A DNA stretch of 64,000 nucleotides, taken from positions 35,136 through 99,135 of the forward strand of contig NZ_JAAVXB010000015.1 in assembly GCF_012241385.1 (NCBI RefSeq). Reading direction: 5' to 3'. The position numbers and the translations under genes were made by a program. Shown in pieces: positions 56,954 through 64,000 of this stretch. Within the stretch, counting starts at the first letter, position 1, and every line of letters starts with the position of its first letter. This DNA comes from Solimonas marina (GTDB lineage Bacteria; Pseudomonadota; Gammaproteobacteria; Nevskiales; Nevskiaceae). A model generated the notes under the pieces. The model was not told where the DNA came from, made no database searches, and saw only the letters and a list, made by a program, of their open reading frames with translations.

Positions 56954-58294
56954 TCAGGCCGGCCGTTCCGCGCGCCACGCAGCGACGGCCAGGCACAGGC
57001 CCAGCACGCCGCAACCGATCGCCGCCGGCATATAGCTGCCGGACAGGTCGCGGGCGATACTGAACAGCCATGGCCCGACGGCGGTGCCGGTGACGATCAT
57101 CGCCATCGCAAAACCGGAAATCTGGCCCAGGTGCGCACGCCCGAAGAAACGCGGCCAGGCCAGACCGACGACGATGCTGAACATGCCCTGCATCATGCCG
57201 AGGCCGACGATCAGCAGCACGTACGGCCAGCCGTCACGCAGCGTCGCCAGCGCCACGGCAACGAGCATCACGCCCAGCAACTGCAGCATCGCCAGATACT
57301 TCAGCTTCACGTAGTCGCTGAGCCAGCTGCCGCCGAACTCGAAGCTGACGGCGATGAACGCCACCGGCAGAAACACACTGACGGCGCGGACGCGGCTCAT
57401 GCCGGCGTCGGCGAAGATCGACACGACGTTGAACGTCAGCGCCGTCACCAGCAGCCCGCCCAGCGTCGCCGTCAGCGCGAAGACCCAGAACGTATACGTG
57501 CGCCGCGCCTCGGCCAGCGTGAACGCGCGCCCGGCATGCGTTTCCTGATGCGTGCGCCGCGTGCGCGCCGACGCGCCGCCGTCCGGCAGCAGTCCATGAT
57601 CTTCCGGGCGACGGCGATAGGTCAGCAGCGCGAACACCGCAAAGCCGGCCGCCGCCGCGGCCAGCACCCGCCACGCCCACTGCCAACCGCCGTGTTGAAT
57701 CAGGCCCTCGAACAGCGACGGCGCCGACGAAAAGCCGAACGCCACGGCCACACCGAGCAGCGCGTTGACGAGCCCGCGGCGCTGCTCGAACCACTCCATC
57801 ACCATGTTGCGCGACGCCAGCGTCAAGGTGCCCTGCCCGGACAGGCGCAGCAGAAAGAACGCGAACGCGATCACGACAAACGCCACGGCCGGCGCGGCGC
57901 CGGGCGGCAGTAGCGACGACAGGCCGGCGACGATCGCGGGCGAGACGCTCAGGCCGAGCAGCACCAGCGCCATGGCCACGGCGGCGACGCCGGCCACCCA
58001 GCGCCCGCCGTAGACGTCGTAAAGGCGGCCGATGCGCGACAGCAATAACGCGCTGGCGACGGTGCCGAGCAGGTAAGCAAAACTCAGTGCGCTGCGCGAC
58101 AGATGCAGGGCGTCGATCAGAAAATCGGTGAACACCGACACGCCGACCGTCTGCCCCGGCGCACTCATCGCCACGCCAATCGTGCCGCAGCCGAGCACCG
58201 CCCAGCCGTAGAAGAACGGCAGGCGTGCCGGGTCGTAGGGAAAACGGCCGAACCGTGTGTCCGCCAGGGTTGCCGCTCTGTGTGGTGCGCTCAT
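56954..58294 (-). CDS. MFS transporter (oxalate/formate or monocarboxylate type)
   Basis: The 446-residue protein has about 12 membrane segments in two halves separated by a polar loop (about 210-245). The first loop carries 'FTDFLIDALHLSRSALSFAYLLGTVASALLLSRIGRLYDVYGGRW', the family A-motif region with D-x-x-G-x-R-W. A later 'GGSWLSDYVKLKYLAML' is the matching second-half loop. This layout is typical of the OFA/MCT branch of the major facilitator superfamily, which moves small organic anions. Substrate unknown. It is not obviously linked to its neighbours. Confidence 0.85.
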   Translation of the reverse strand: MSAPHRAATLADTRFGRFPYDPARLPFFYGWAVLGCGTIGVAMSAPGQTVGVSVFTDFLIDALHLSRSALSFAYLLGTVASALLLSRIGRLYDVYGGRWVAGVAAVAMALVLLGLSVSPAIVAGLSSLLPPGAAPAVAFVVIAFAFFLLRLSGQGTLTLASRNMVMEWFEQRRGLVNALLGVAVAFGFSSAPSLFEGLIQHGGWQWAWRVLAAAAAGFAVFALLTYRRRPEDHGLLPDGGASARTRRTHQETHAGRAFTLAEARRTYTFWVFALTATLGGLLVTALTFNVVSIFADAGMSRVRAVSVFLPVAFIAVSFEFGGSWLSDYVKLKYLAMLQLLGVMLVAVALATLRDGWPYVLLIVGLGMMQGMFSIVVGLAWPRFFGRAHLGQISGFAMAMIVTGTAVGPWLFSIARDLSGSYMPAAIGCGVLGLCLAVAAWRAERPA

Positions 58295-58376
58295 GGCGCG
58301 ACAGCATAGCGAAGCGCGGCCGCGCACTGACCGGCGCAGCCGCCGAATCAGGTGGCACGCGGCGACGATACGCGCG

Positions 58377-59483
58377 TCAGATGCCGACGAACGCCGACAA
58401 GAAAGCTTGCGCGAACGCCGAGCGCTGCACCTCGGCGCGCTCCGGCGGATTGTTCCACCAGACGCCCTCGCTGTTGGCGAGCACGATGAAGCTGACGTTG
58501 CGGTCCGGCACCTTGAGGTACAACGCAGAATACGCGTCGTCCCACCAGCCGGAATGCCAGACCAGTTTGTGGCCCTTGTACGTCTGGATGAACCAGCCAA
58601 GGCCGTACTGCGCGGTCCGGCCGTCGCGCATCGGCGTGGGCGTCATCATCTGCTGGCGCGACGTGGCCGAGATCAGCTTGCCGCTGTCGAGCGCGATGTC
58701 GAACCTGGCCAGATCGAGCGCGGTGGACACATCACCACCCGCCGCGCCATCGCCCTGCGGCGAACGCGGTGGCGCCGGCGCCGCCTTGCCGTCCGCGTCG
58801 ATGCGATACGGCTGCGCCTGCTGCGCGGCCAGGTCCGCGCGCAGCGGCAGATCGCGATACTTGCGCGCCGACCTCGTCATGCCGGCCGGTACGAACACGT
58901 CCTGCTCGACCAGCGCCGAGAACGATTCGTCGGACACCGCCATCATCGGCCGCGACGCCCACGAATACAGCACCGGGTTGTATGAGAAATGCGTGCCCGG
59001 AATGCCGGTCGCCGTGTGCGACAGCAGATGGCGCAAGGTTTCGCCTGGCACATCGCAGCGCAAGCCCTTGGCCAAAACGCTCGGCTGCCGACTGAAGCCC
59101 TCGCAGAACGCCTGCCAGTCGCTGTAACCGGCCAGCGGCGCATCGAGATCGAGCACGCCCTGTTCGTCGAGGTGCAAGGCAACGACCGCCGACAATGGCT
59201 TGGCGACGGACGCGATGTCGTACGGCGTCTCCGCCGTCGCCGGCACGCCTTGCTCGATATTGGCCAGGCCCAGGCCCGCGGCAACCACGATGCGTTGATC
59301 CTGGACCACGGCGAACGACAGCCCCGGAATGTGCGCGTCCTTGCGCAGCGTATCGAGGCGCTGCACGAACGCAGCGACGTCATACGGCGCGGCGATGGGT
59401 TCCGGCACTGACGCCAATGCGACGCAGAAGCTCAGCAACAGCGGCAATGCCAGCCACTGCGACCGTTTCAATAATGGCCTCAT
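58377..59483 (-). CDS. Serine hydrolase, beta-lactamase/class C type
   Basis: The 368-residue secreted protein has a signal peptide (1-24) and a penicillin-binding/beta-lactamase fold: S-x-x-K at 92-95 ('ASVAKPLSAVVALHL'), Tyr-x-Asn-like 'FSYNP' (Tyr168) and the third-motif H-x-G ('LVWHSGWWDDAYSAL'). The combination is that of class C-like esterases and D-amino peptidases rather than proven beta-lactamases. It is a single gene divergent from nrdB; about 220 bases separate the starts. Confidence 0.87.
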   Translation of the reverse strand: MRPLLKRSQWLALPLLLSFCVALASVPEPIAAPYDVAAFVQRLDTLRKDAHIPGLSFAVVQDQRIVVAAGLGLANIEQGVPATAETPYDIASVAKPLSAVVALHLDEQGVLDLDAPLAGYSDWQAFCEGFSRQPSVLAKGLRCDVPGETLRHLLSHTATGIPGTHFSYNPVLYSWASRPMMAVSDESFSALVEQDVFVPAGMTRSARKYRDLPLRADLAAQQAQPYRIDADGKAAPAPPRSPQGDGAAGGDVSTALDLARFDIALDSGKLISATSRQQMMTPTPMRDGRTAQYGLGWFIQTYKGHKLVWHSGWWDDAYSALYLKVPDRNVSFIVLANSEGVWWNNPPERAEVQRSAFAQAFLSAFVGI

Positions 59484-59630
59484 GGTCCTCTGCGACCTCC
59501 CTTGTCTGTGGCGCGCCCTTGGCGATCCCTTTGTGCGCTCGCTTCCCCAAGCGCGCGTCGCACCAGTCTTAACACAGCGCTTCCGAGGCTTCGACCCCGA
59601 ACACCGCGCACCAAGGTGCGCGACGCTGCA

Positions 59631-59672
59631 TTGACGCGCGTCAAACGACGCGGCGCACGCCTTGCCTAGGCT
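59631..59672 (+). promoter_or_regulatory. FNR/CRP-type palindrome with -10 element before nrdB
   Basis: TTGACGCGCGTCAA at 59631-59644 is a perfect 14-base dyad of FNR/ANR type with TTGAC half-sites. A -10-like TAGGCT lies at 59667-59672, placing the dyad centre at about -41.5 and leaving a leader of about 29 bases to ATG 59708. No -35 match is seen. The geometry is nearly identical to the element before the desaturase gene. Confidence 0.55.
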
Positions 59673-59707
59673 TGGCGCCTACCCCTTCACCGCCCCAGAG
59701 CCCGCCG

Positions 59708-60745
59708 ATGAGCGCCTTGCTGCCCGAACTCGAATTCGACCTTCCGGAGAGCGGCCTGATCAACGGTCGCGACGTGCCCGCCGGTGTGATCCGCGCGCCT
59801 TACCGCTGGGCCTGGCAGAAGTATCTGGACGGCTGCGCCAATCACTGGATGCCGCAGGAAATCAGCATGGCCGCGGACATCGCGTTGTGGAACGATCCGC
59901 ACGGCCTGACCGAAGACGAGCGCCGCCTCGTCAAGCGCAATCTCGGCTTCTTCTCCACCGCCGATTCGCTGGCCGCCAACAACATCGTGCTCGGCACCTA
60001 TCGCCACATCAGCAGTCCGGAGTGCCGCCGCTATCTGCTGCGTCAGGCCTTCGAGGAAGCGCTGCACACGCACGCCTATCAATACATCGTCGAAAGCCTG
60101 GGCCTGGACGAAGGCGAGATCTTCAACATGTACAACGAGATCCCGTCCATCCATGAAAAAGCCGCGTTTCTGCTGCCCTACATCCACACGCTGACCGACC
60201 CGGAATTCCACACCGGCACGCTGGACGCCGACCAACGCCTGCTGCGCTCGCTGATCGTCTTCGCCTGCATCATGGAAGGCCTGTTCTTCTACGTCGGCTT
60301 CGTGCAGATCCTGGCGCTGGGCCGGCGCAACAAGATGGTCGGCGCGGCCGAGCAGTATCAGTACATCCTGCGCGACGAGTCCATGCATCTGAACTTCGGC
60401 ATCGACCTGATCAATCACATCAAGCAAGAGAATCCGCAGCTATGGACGGACACGTTCGCGACTGAAATTCGCGGCCTGATCGAACGCGCCGTCGAACTCG
60501 AATACCAGTACGCCATCGACACCATGCCGCGCGGCGTGCTCGGCCTCAACGCCGAGATGTTTCACGAATACCTGCGCTTCATCGCCAACCGCCGCTGCGT
60601 GCAGATCGGCCTGGCGCCGCTCTACGCGCATGCCGGCAATCCGTTTCCGTGGATGAGCGAGATCATCGACCTCAAGAAAGAAAAGAACTTCTTCGAAACG
60701 CGCGTCACCGAATATCGCACCGGCGGCAGCCTCGCATGGGACTGA
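59708..60745 (+). CDS. nrdB: Class Ia ribonucleotide reductase, beta (NrdB) subunit
   Basis: This is the di-iron tyrosyl-radical subunit that, with NrdA, reduces ribonucleotides using O2-generated radical. The 345 residues show every expected ligand: Asp86 ('[12 protein letters not shown]'), Glu117, His120 and radical Tyr124 ('[13 protein letters not shown]'), Glu190 ('CIMEGLFFY'), Glu224 and His227 ('[11 protein letters not shown]'). Retention of Asp and Tyr excludes the chlamydial class Ic type. nrdA is not next to it, which is unusual. It overlaps the downstream hydroxylase gene by ten bases. An FNR/CRP-like palindrome precedes it. Confidence 0.95.
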   Translation: MSALLPELEFDLPESGLINGRDVPAGVIRAPYRWAWQKYLDGCANHWMPQEISMAADIALWNDPHGLTEDERRLVKRNLGFFSTADSLAANNIVLGTYRHISSPECRRYLLRQAFEEALHTHAYQYIVESLGLDEGEIFNMYNEIPSIHEKAAFLLPYIHTLTDPEFHTGTLDADQRLLRSLIVFACIMEGLFFYVGFVQILALGRRNKMVGAAEQYQYILRDESMHLNFGIDLINHIKQENPQLWTDTFATEIRGLIERAVELEYQYAIDTMPRGVLGLNAEMFHEYLRFIANRRCVQIGLAPLYAHAGNPFPWMSEIIDLKKEKNFFETRVTEYRTGGSLAWD

Positions 60746-61911
60746 CCAGCGATGTACTGATCGTCGGCGCCGGTCCGGTCGGCCTGGCCTTGGCGCTGTC
60801 GCTGGCCGAACGCGGCCTCGACGTCGCCATCGTCGAGCAGCAGCCTGAACAGGCGCTCGCCGAACCGGCCGACGACGGCCGCGAGATCGCCATGCACCGC
60901 AGCTCGATGCGCATGCTCGGCGCCTTCGGCGCACTCCGCGAACTGACGCCCGAGCAGATCGCACCGATCGCCGCCGCCCGCGTTCACAACGGCCGCTCAT
61001 CGCGATTTCTCGACTTCCAGCCGGCCACCGAGCGCGCCGCGCCGATCGGCCATTTGATCGCCAATCACCGGATTCGTCGCGCGCTTTACCGCCAGCTCGC
61101 ACATCACCCCAATATCCGCCTGTACTGCGAACAGAAGATGCGCAGCGTCGAAACCGACACGCACGACGCGCGCCTCACCACCGATACCGATGCCTGGCGC
61201 GCCAAACTGCTGGTCGCCGCCGACAGCCGCCATTCCGCCACCCGCCAGGCACTCGGCATCGCCGCGCACCTGCACGATTTCGGCAAGACCATGCTGGTCT
61301 GCCGCGTCGAAGCCGAACACGATCACGGCGCCGTCGCCTGCGAGTGGTTCGATCTCGGCCGCACCATCGCCACGCTGCCGCTGCACGGCCGGCAAGTCTC
61401 GGTCGCCATCACCGTCACGCATCGCCAAGCCGAACAACTCGCACAACTGCCGGAAGCGGCATTCAACGAAACGCTCGGCAACTGGCTGCGGCAATGCCTT
61501 GGCGACGTGCGCCTGATCTCACCGCGCTGGCGCTACCCGCTGATCGCTACCTACGCACAAGCCTTCCATGCCCCGCGCACGGCACTGATCGGCGACGCCG
61601 CCGTCGGCATGCACCCCGTCACCGCCCACGGCTTCAACTTCGGGCTGCGCAGCCAACAGACCCTGAGTACGCTGATCGGCAGCGCCCAACAACGCCGGCA
61701 AGACATCGCCAACCCGCGCCTGCTGAAAACCTACGAACGCCGCCACCGCGCCCATACCCTGCCGCTGTTCCTCGCCACCAACGGCATCGTCGACCTCTAC
61801 ACCCGCCACGACCCCGTCGCCCGCATCGCGAGACAGGCCGGCATCGCCCTCAGTTCAAAACTGCCGCCGTTCCGGCGGGCGGTACTGCGGCAGTTGATGC
61901 GGGAGGCTTGA
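60736..61911 (+). CDS. UbiH/UbiM-type FAD monooxygenase, probable ubiquinone-pathway hydroxylase
   Basis: The 391-residue flavoprotein has the N-terminal GxGxxG ('[31 protein letters not shown]', Gly11-Gly16), an Arg-containing helix region ('[15 protein letters not shown]') and the second FAD motif ('[24 protein letters not shown]'). This is the UbiH/UbiF/UbiM/VisC family that adds hydroxyls to the ubiquinone ring using O2. Several details suit UbiM, but I cannot separate it from UbiF or UbiH by eye. ATG 60736 overlaps the nrdB stop by ten bases, so it is translationally coupled to nrdB, an unusual pairing. Confidence 0.85.
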   Translation: MGLTSDVLIVGAGPVGLALALSLAERGLDVAIVEQQPEQALAEPADDGREIAMHRSSMRMLGAFGALRELTPEQIAPIAAARVHNGRSSRFLDFQPATERAAPIGHLIANHRIRRALYRQLAHHPNIRLYCEQKMRSVETDTHDARLTTDTDAWRAKLLVAADSRHSATRQALGIAAHLHDFGKTMLVCRVEAEHDHGAVACEWFDLGRTIATLPLHGRQVSVAITVTHRQAEQLAQLPEAAFNETLGNWLRQCLGDVRLISPRWRYPLIATYAQAFHAPRTALIGDAAVGMHPVTAHGFNFGLRSQQTLSTLIGSAQQRRQDIANPRLLKTYERRHRAHTLPLFLATNGIVDLYTRHDPVARIARQAGIALSSKLPPFRRAVLRQLMREA

Positions 61912-61998
61912 TCGGTTTTGCGACGCGATTCGCGCGTCACCATCTGTTGTTTTCGGCGGATCGCGAAAGGCGGAATAAATTCCGCCCTACCGAGCTAC

Positions 61999-62328
61999 TC
62001 ATTTTGCGAGCGCTTCATCAATGCGAGGACGGATGCGATGCAGCAGATCGCCTAGCTCCGCGGCGCTGATTCCGACCCGCTCTCGTATCTTTTCCGGCAT
62101 CAAAGCATTTGCTCCGCAAAGCATTTCTCTGATGCTGCCGATGACCGCTAACGCGGCATCAGCACTCCGAAGTGCGGCGCTCTCGGGCCATGTCCCCGCG
62201 ATGTCCGACATATCTTCTTGCGCAAGCCCAAAAAGAGTCGGGCACTCCCAATCCCAGTGGTCCGCCCAGAAGCGAATAGCCGAAACCAGCGCCTGTTGCT
62301 CAAGTGCTGAAAGATCAGAAATATCCAT
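61999..62328 (-). CDS. Hypothetical protein of 109 residues
   Basis: The product starts MDISDLSALEQQALVSAIRFWADHWDWECPTLFGLAQEDM and ends in a helical, charged tail (EKIRERVGISAAELGDLLHRIRPR). It is predicted to be soluble and alpha-helical, with Trp-rich helix 1. No family is recognised. Base composition is less GC-rich than the housekeeping genes, and it adjoins a mobile element, so transfer is possible. The start could be an upstream in-frame codon at 62361; the Met at 62328 seems more natural. Confidence 0.55.
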   Translation of the reverse strand: MDISDLSALEQQALVSAIRFWADHWDWECPTLFGLAQEDMSDIAGTWPESAALRSADAALAVIGSIREMLCGANALMPEKIRERVGISAAELGDLLHRIRPRIDEALAK

Positions 62329-62430
62329 CACCTGATGTCTGAATCCGGCGGTAGCACTCAATGCTGGAGTGAAGCGGCGGCGAAGCCGTCCGCCTTGCGC
62401 GATGCGTCAAGAGTGCATAGCAAATCAATA

Positions 62431-62505
62431 AATCAATGGGGTCAGACAAATAAATCAATGGGGTCAGACACGATTGATCAAATCAATGGGGTCAGACACG
62501 ATTGA
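62431..62505. repeat. Three tandem REP-like units at the left end of the RAYT element
   Basis: AATCAATGGGGTCAGACA occurs at 62431-62448, 62453-62470 and 62481-62498. Units two and three are each followed by CGATTGAT, and the last copy runs into the 3' end of the transposase gene (its stop is at 62506-62508). The spacings differ (22 and 28 bases), showing partial units. Confidence 0.9.
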
Positions 62506-63234
62506 TTATCCAGTACCCTGCTCAGCATCATCCCGCTTTGGACGCCCTGCTCCCTTGCGACGCCCACCTCGCGGCAGCGGCGCCGCCCGGCGTTCGGTGA
62601 TGGATTCGATCTTGCGCGCAAACCGGTCAGAGCCCAGGACCCAGCCACGATTGATGGATTCACGGACTGCCGACAACTCCGCTTCTCCAATGCCCACGCG
62701 GAAAAACTTGCGGTAGGCCGCGCACCGCTCACGGTCGTCGCTACCAAGCGCCAGGTAGAGACCGTGCGGCTGGACCAGAGGATCGGCCTTGCCGTCAGCA
62801 TTGGCGCCGTAGCTCGACCAGTGGTAGCCCCCCGGCTGCGTCACCATCGCTGCGCGCACGGGATTATTCTCGATATAGCGGTAGCAGGTCATGACGTAAG
62901 CTTCGCTGTCGATCGGAACAGCCTTGTAACGTCCTTCCCACAGCGTGCCGGTCCGCTGGTAAGTGAAATTGAAGTACTGGACATAGCGGCGCCCCACCGA
63001 CTGCATCAGCCGGGAAATGCCGTCCGCTGTCTTGGGCGTCACCAGCAGGTGGACGTGGTTGGTCATCAGGACGTAAGCATGGATGGCGCAGTCATACCGG
63101 TGGCAGCCCTCCTGCAGGCATTCTAGAAAGAACCGGTAGTCCTCCGGCGCACAGAAGATCGGGCTGCGGTTGTTGCCGCGCTGGATCACATGCTGCGGCT
63201 GACCAGGAACACCGTAACGGGGCAAGCGAGCCAT
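62506..63234 (-). CDS. REP-associated tyrosine transposase (RAYT, Y1_Tnp/IS200-like)
   Basis: The 242-residue protein has the RAYT/Y1 transposase pattern: N-terminal 'RYGVPGQPQHVIQRGNNR', the HUH motif ('MTNHVHLLVTPK') and 'VGRRYVQYFNFTYQRTGTLWEGRYKA', and the catalytic-tyrosine region 'CYRYIENNPVRAAMV'. The C-terminal part is basic (GGRRKGAGRPKRD). It should nick and join single strands at REP-like hairpins. The ATG at 63234 gives the conserved start MARLPRY. The reading frame is intact, so it may be active. Confidence 0.93.
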   Translation of the reverse strand: MARLPRYGVPGQPQHVIQRGNNRSPIFCAPEDYRFFLECLQEGCHRYDCAIHAYVLMTNHVHLLVTPKTADGISRLMQSVGRRYVQYFNFTYQRTGTLWEGRYKAVPIDSEAYVMTCYRYIENNPVRAAMVTQPGGYHWSSYGANADGKADPLVQPHGLYLALGSDDRERCAAYRKFFRVGIGEAELSAVRESINRGWVLGSDRFARKIESITERRAAPLPRGGRRKGAGRPKRDDAEQGTG

Positions 63235-63279
63235 GGCCGAGACTCCAGAAATGGATCAACAAGCTTACCGCAGTTATTC

Positions 63280-63303
63280 AATCGTGTCTGACCCTATTGA
63301 TTT
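63280..63303. repeat. Right-end inverted repeat of the RAYT element
   Basis: AATCGTGTCTGACCCTATTGATTT is the reverse complement, with one difference, of the left-end unit AAATCAATGGGGTCAGACACGATT. It lies 46 bases upstream of the transposase start. Confidence 0.9.
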
Positions 63304-63410
63304 CATGAACGTCACATGCGAATCGAAGATGCAAACGGAAGATTGTTGCGCCGGTGACTGTTACCGATGTCTCCAGACTCTTTTGTTACCTATGTTCCCG
63401 GCCGCTCACC

Positions 63411-63938
63411 TCACGACCTTTTAAGTTTCTTAAGATCGATACGAAACCCGGCGAAACCCGGCTTTGCCTCAATAGCATCGAGGATTACCTTGCCAACTGA
63501 CTTTACTTCCTTTTTCTTTGGGTTTAGGAAATCCCATGACACTTGCTCGTTAGCAAGCCGCCGAACCTTGACGATGACCTCCGCCGCTCCATGCGCCGTT
63601 AAGGCGTCGAAGGGGAAGTAGACGTATTCGCCGCTCGCTCCATCGAACTGTGAAAGCGGCTTAGTGCTGAAGAGTAGGCCGGGCAGCTTTCCGTGCAGTG
63701 ACCACCAAACATGTTGGATCTTGTCTTTTACTTCAGATTCAATTCGCGCTGCGAACCTCGGGTTTGGCATCAACAGAGATACCCGATCCTGATAGGCCTC
63801 CCCGATGTCTTCCAACCTTCTCTGAACTTCAGTGGTGAATTCAGTTTGTTCAGAGTTGTAATCTTCGAAGAGGTAGTAGATGAACGCCTTTGCATAGGGC
63901 TCTACGACTCCAAGATATGTCTGCTTAGCCTCAACCAT
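63411..63938 (-). CDS. Hypothetical protein of 175 residues beside the RAYT element
   Basis: The product starts MVEAKQTYLGVVEPYAKAFIYYLFEDYNSEQTEF and contains 'LLMPNPRFAARIESEVKDKIQHVWWSLHGKLPGLLFST' and a basic tail (IDLKKLKRS). No signal or membrane segment and no recognised domain. The region has clearly lower GC than the rest of the window, with different codon choice, consistent with recent acquisition. GTG 63950 is an alternative start. Part of the upstream region lies beyond the window. Confidence 0.6.
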   Translation of the reverse strand: MVEAKQTYLGVVEPYAKAFIYYLFEDYNSEQTEFTTEVQRRLEDIGEAYQDRVSLLMPNPRFAARIESEVKDKIQHVWWSLHGKLPGLLFSTKPLSQFDGASGEYVYFPFDALTAHGAAEVIVKVRRLANEQVSWDFLNPKKKEVKSVGKVILDAIEAKPGFAGFRIDLKKLKRS

Positions 63939-64000
63939 CAAGTGCAACACCCGCAGTCAGATAAGGTGTTGCGATGGGCGAAATTTACAAGCACTTGAGT

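Larger units (their letters stand above)
62431..63303 (-). mobile_element. RAYT element: transposase gene bounded by matching repeats
   Basis: The Y1-type transposase gene is bracketed by the same short sequence in inverted orientation: AATCAATGGGGTCAGACAC-GATTGAT on the left (last copy 62481-62506) and AATCGTGTCTGACCCTATTGATT on the right (63280-63302). Further left copies sit outside as a small array. This is the arrangement of REP-associated tyrosine transposases and their REP/BIME substrates. Confidence 0.8.

Noticed and set aside
62471..62488. TTGAT-CAA-ATCAA near the RAYT left end as an FNR box
   Set aside because: The spacer is three bases rather than four and the sequence is explained by the junction of two REP-like units.

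Overview
The window is about 64 kb of compact, GC-rich (roughly 65-70 % by eye) bacterial chromosome. Gene content and order point to a gammaproteobacterium, most plausibly near Nevskiales/Xanthomonadales. This rests on the accA-tilS-pyrG-kdsA-eno-ftsB-ispD-ispF set, the surE-pcm-nlpD set, a sufCDS end, a short-form threonine synthase and a GlyGly-CTERM (rhombosortase-type) protease. No rRNA, tRNA, CRISPR array, prophage or replication origin was seen.

Region by region. (1) 1-2.9 kb: the end of a suf Fe-S assembly operon (sufC partial, sufD, sufS). (2) 2.9-7.4 kb: a palindromic repeat, a decayed duplicate of a gene tail and a second palindrome, then a polytopic membrane protein, a cupredoxin-like protein and a large M19-like lipoprotein. 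(3) 7.5-14.1 kb: an NADPH-type oxidoreductase, a DUF2946-like protein with a TonB-dependent (copper type) receptor, a DMT exporter, a phosphoesterase and a lipid kinase. (4) 14.2-25.9 kb: a secreted metzincin-type protease, a small secreted protein, CpdB, RecJ, and the amino-acid genes thrC, a GNAT gene, hom and alaC. (5) 26.1-30.8 kb: a fatty acid desaturase behind an FNR-like box, then surE-pcm-dedA-nlpD and an Smr protein. (6) 30.8-41.4 kb: one long minus-strand operon, TldD (Tat signal), TldE, DUF4159, MoxR, DUF58, BatA-like, DUF4175 and a membrane protein. (7) 41.6-53.4 kb: a TetR regulator and the housekeeping block ispF, ispD, ftsB, eno, pyrG, tilS, accA, broken by a plus-strand M4 protease and an inverted kdsA. 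(8) 53.6-61.9 kb: accessory genes. These include a GluR0-like ligand-gated channel, a glucosylglycerol-phosphate phosphatase-like gene, a DUF1203 remnant, an MFS carrier, a serine hydrolase, and nrdB overlapping a ubiquinone-hydroxylase-like gene. (9) 62-64 kb: a REP-associated transposase (RAYT) element with matching end repeats, flanked by two unrecognised genes in less GC-rich DNA.

The three observations most worth following: the secreted-TldD/MoxR/DUF58/DUF4175 operon as a possible uncharacterised envelope proteolysis or peptide-maturation system; two FNR/CRP-type palindromes placed at about -42 before O2-dependent enzymes (desaturase; class Ia RNR small subunit with a UbiM-like hydroxylase); and the small palindromic repeat family, one copy of which has been tandemly duplicated with the adjacent gene's 3' end.

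All identifications are by reading translated sequence and recalling family features; no database search was run.
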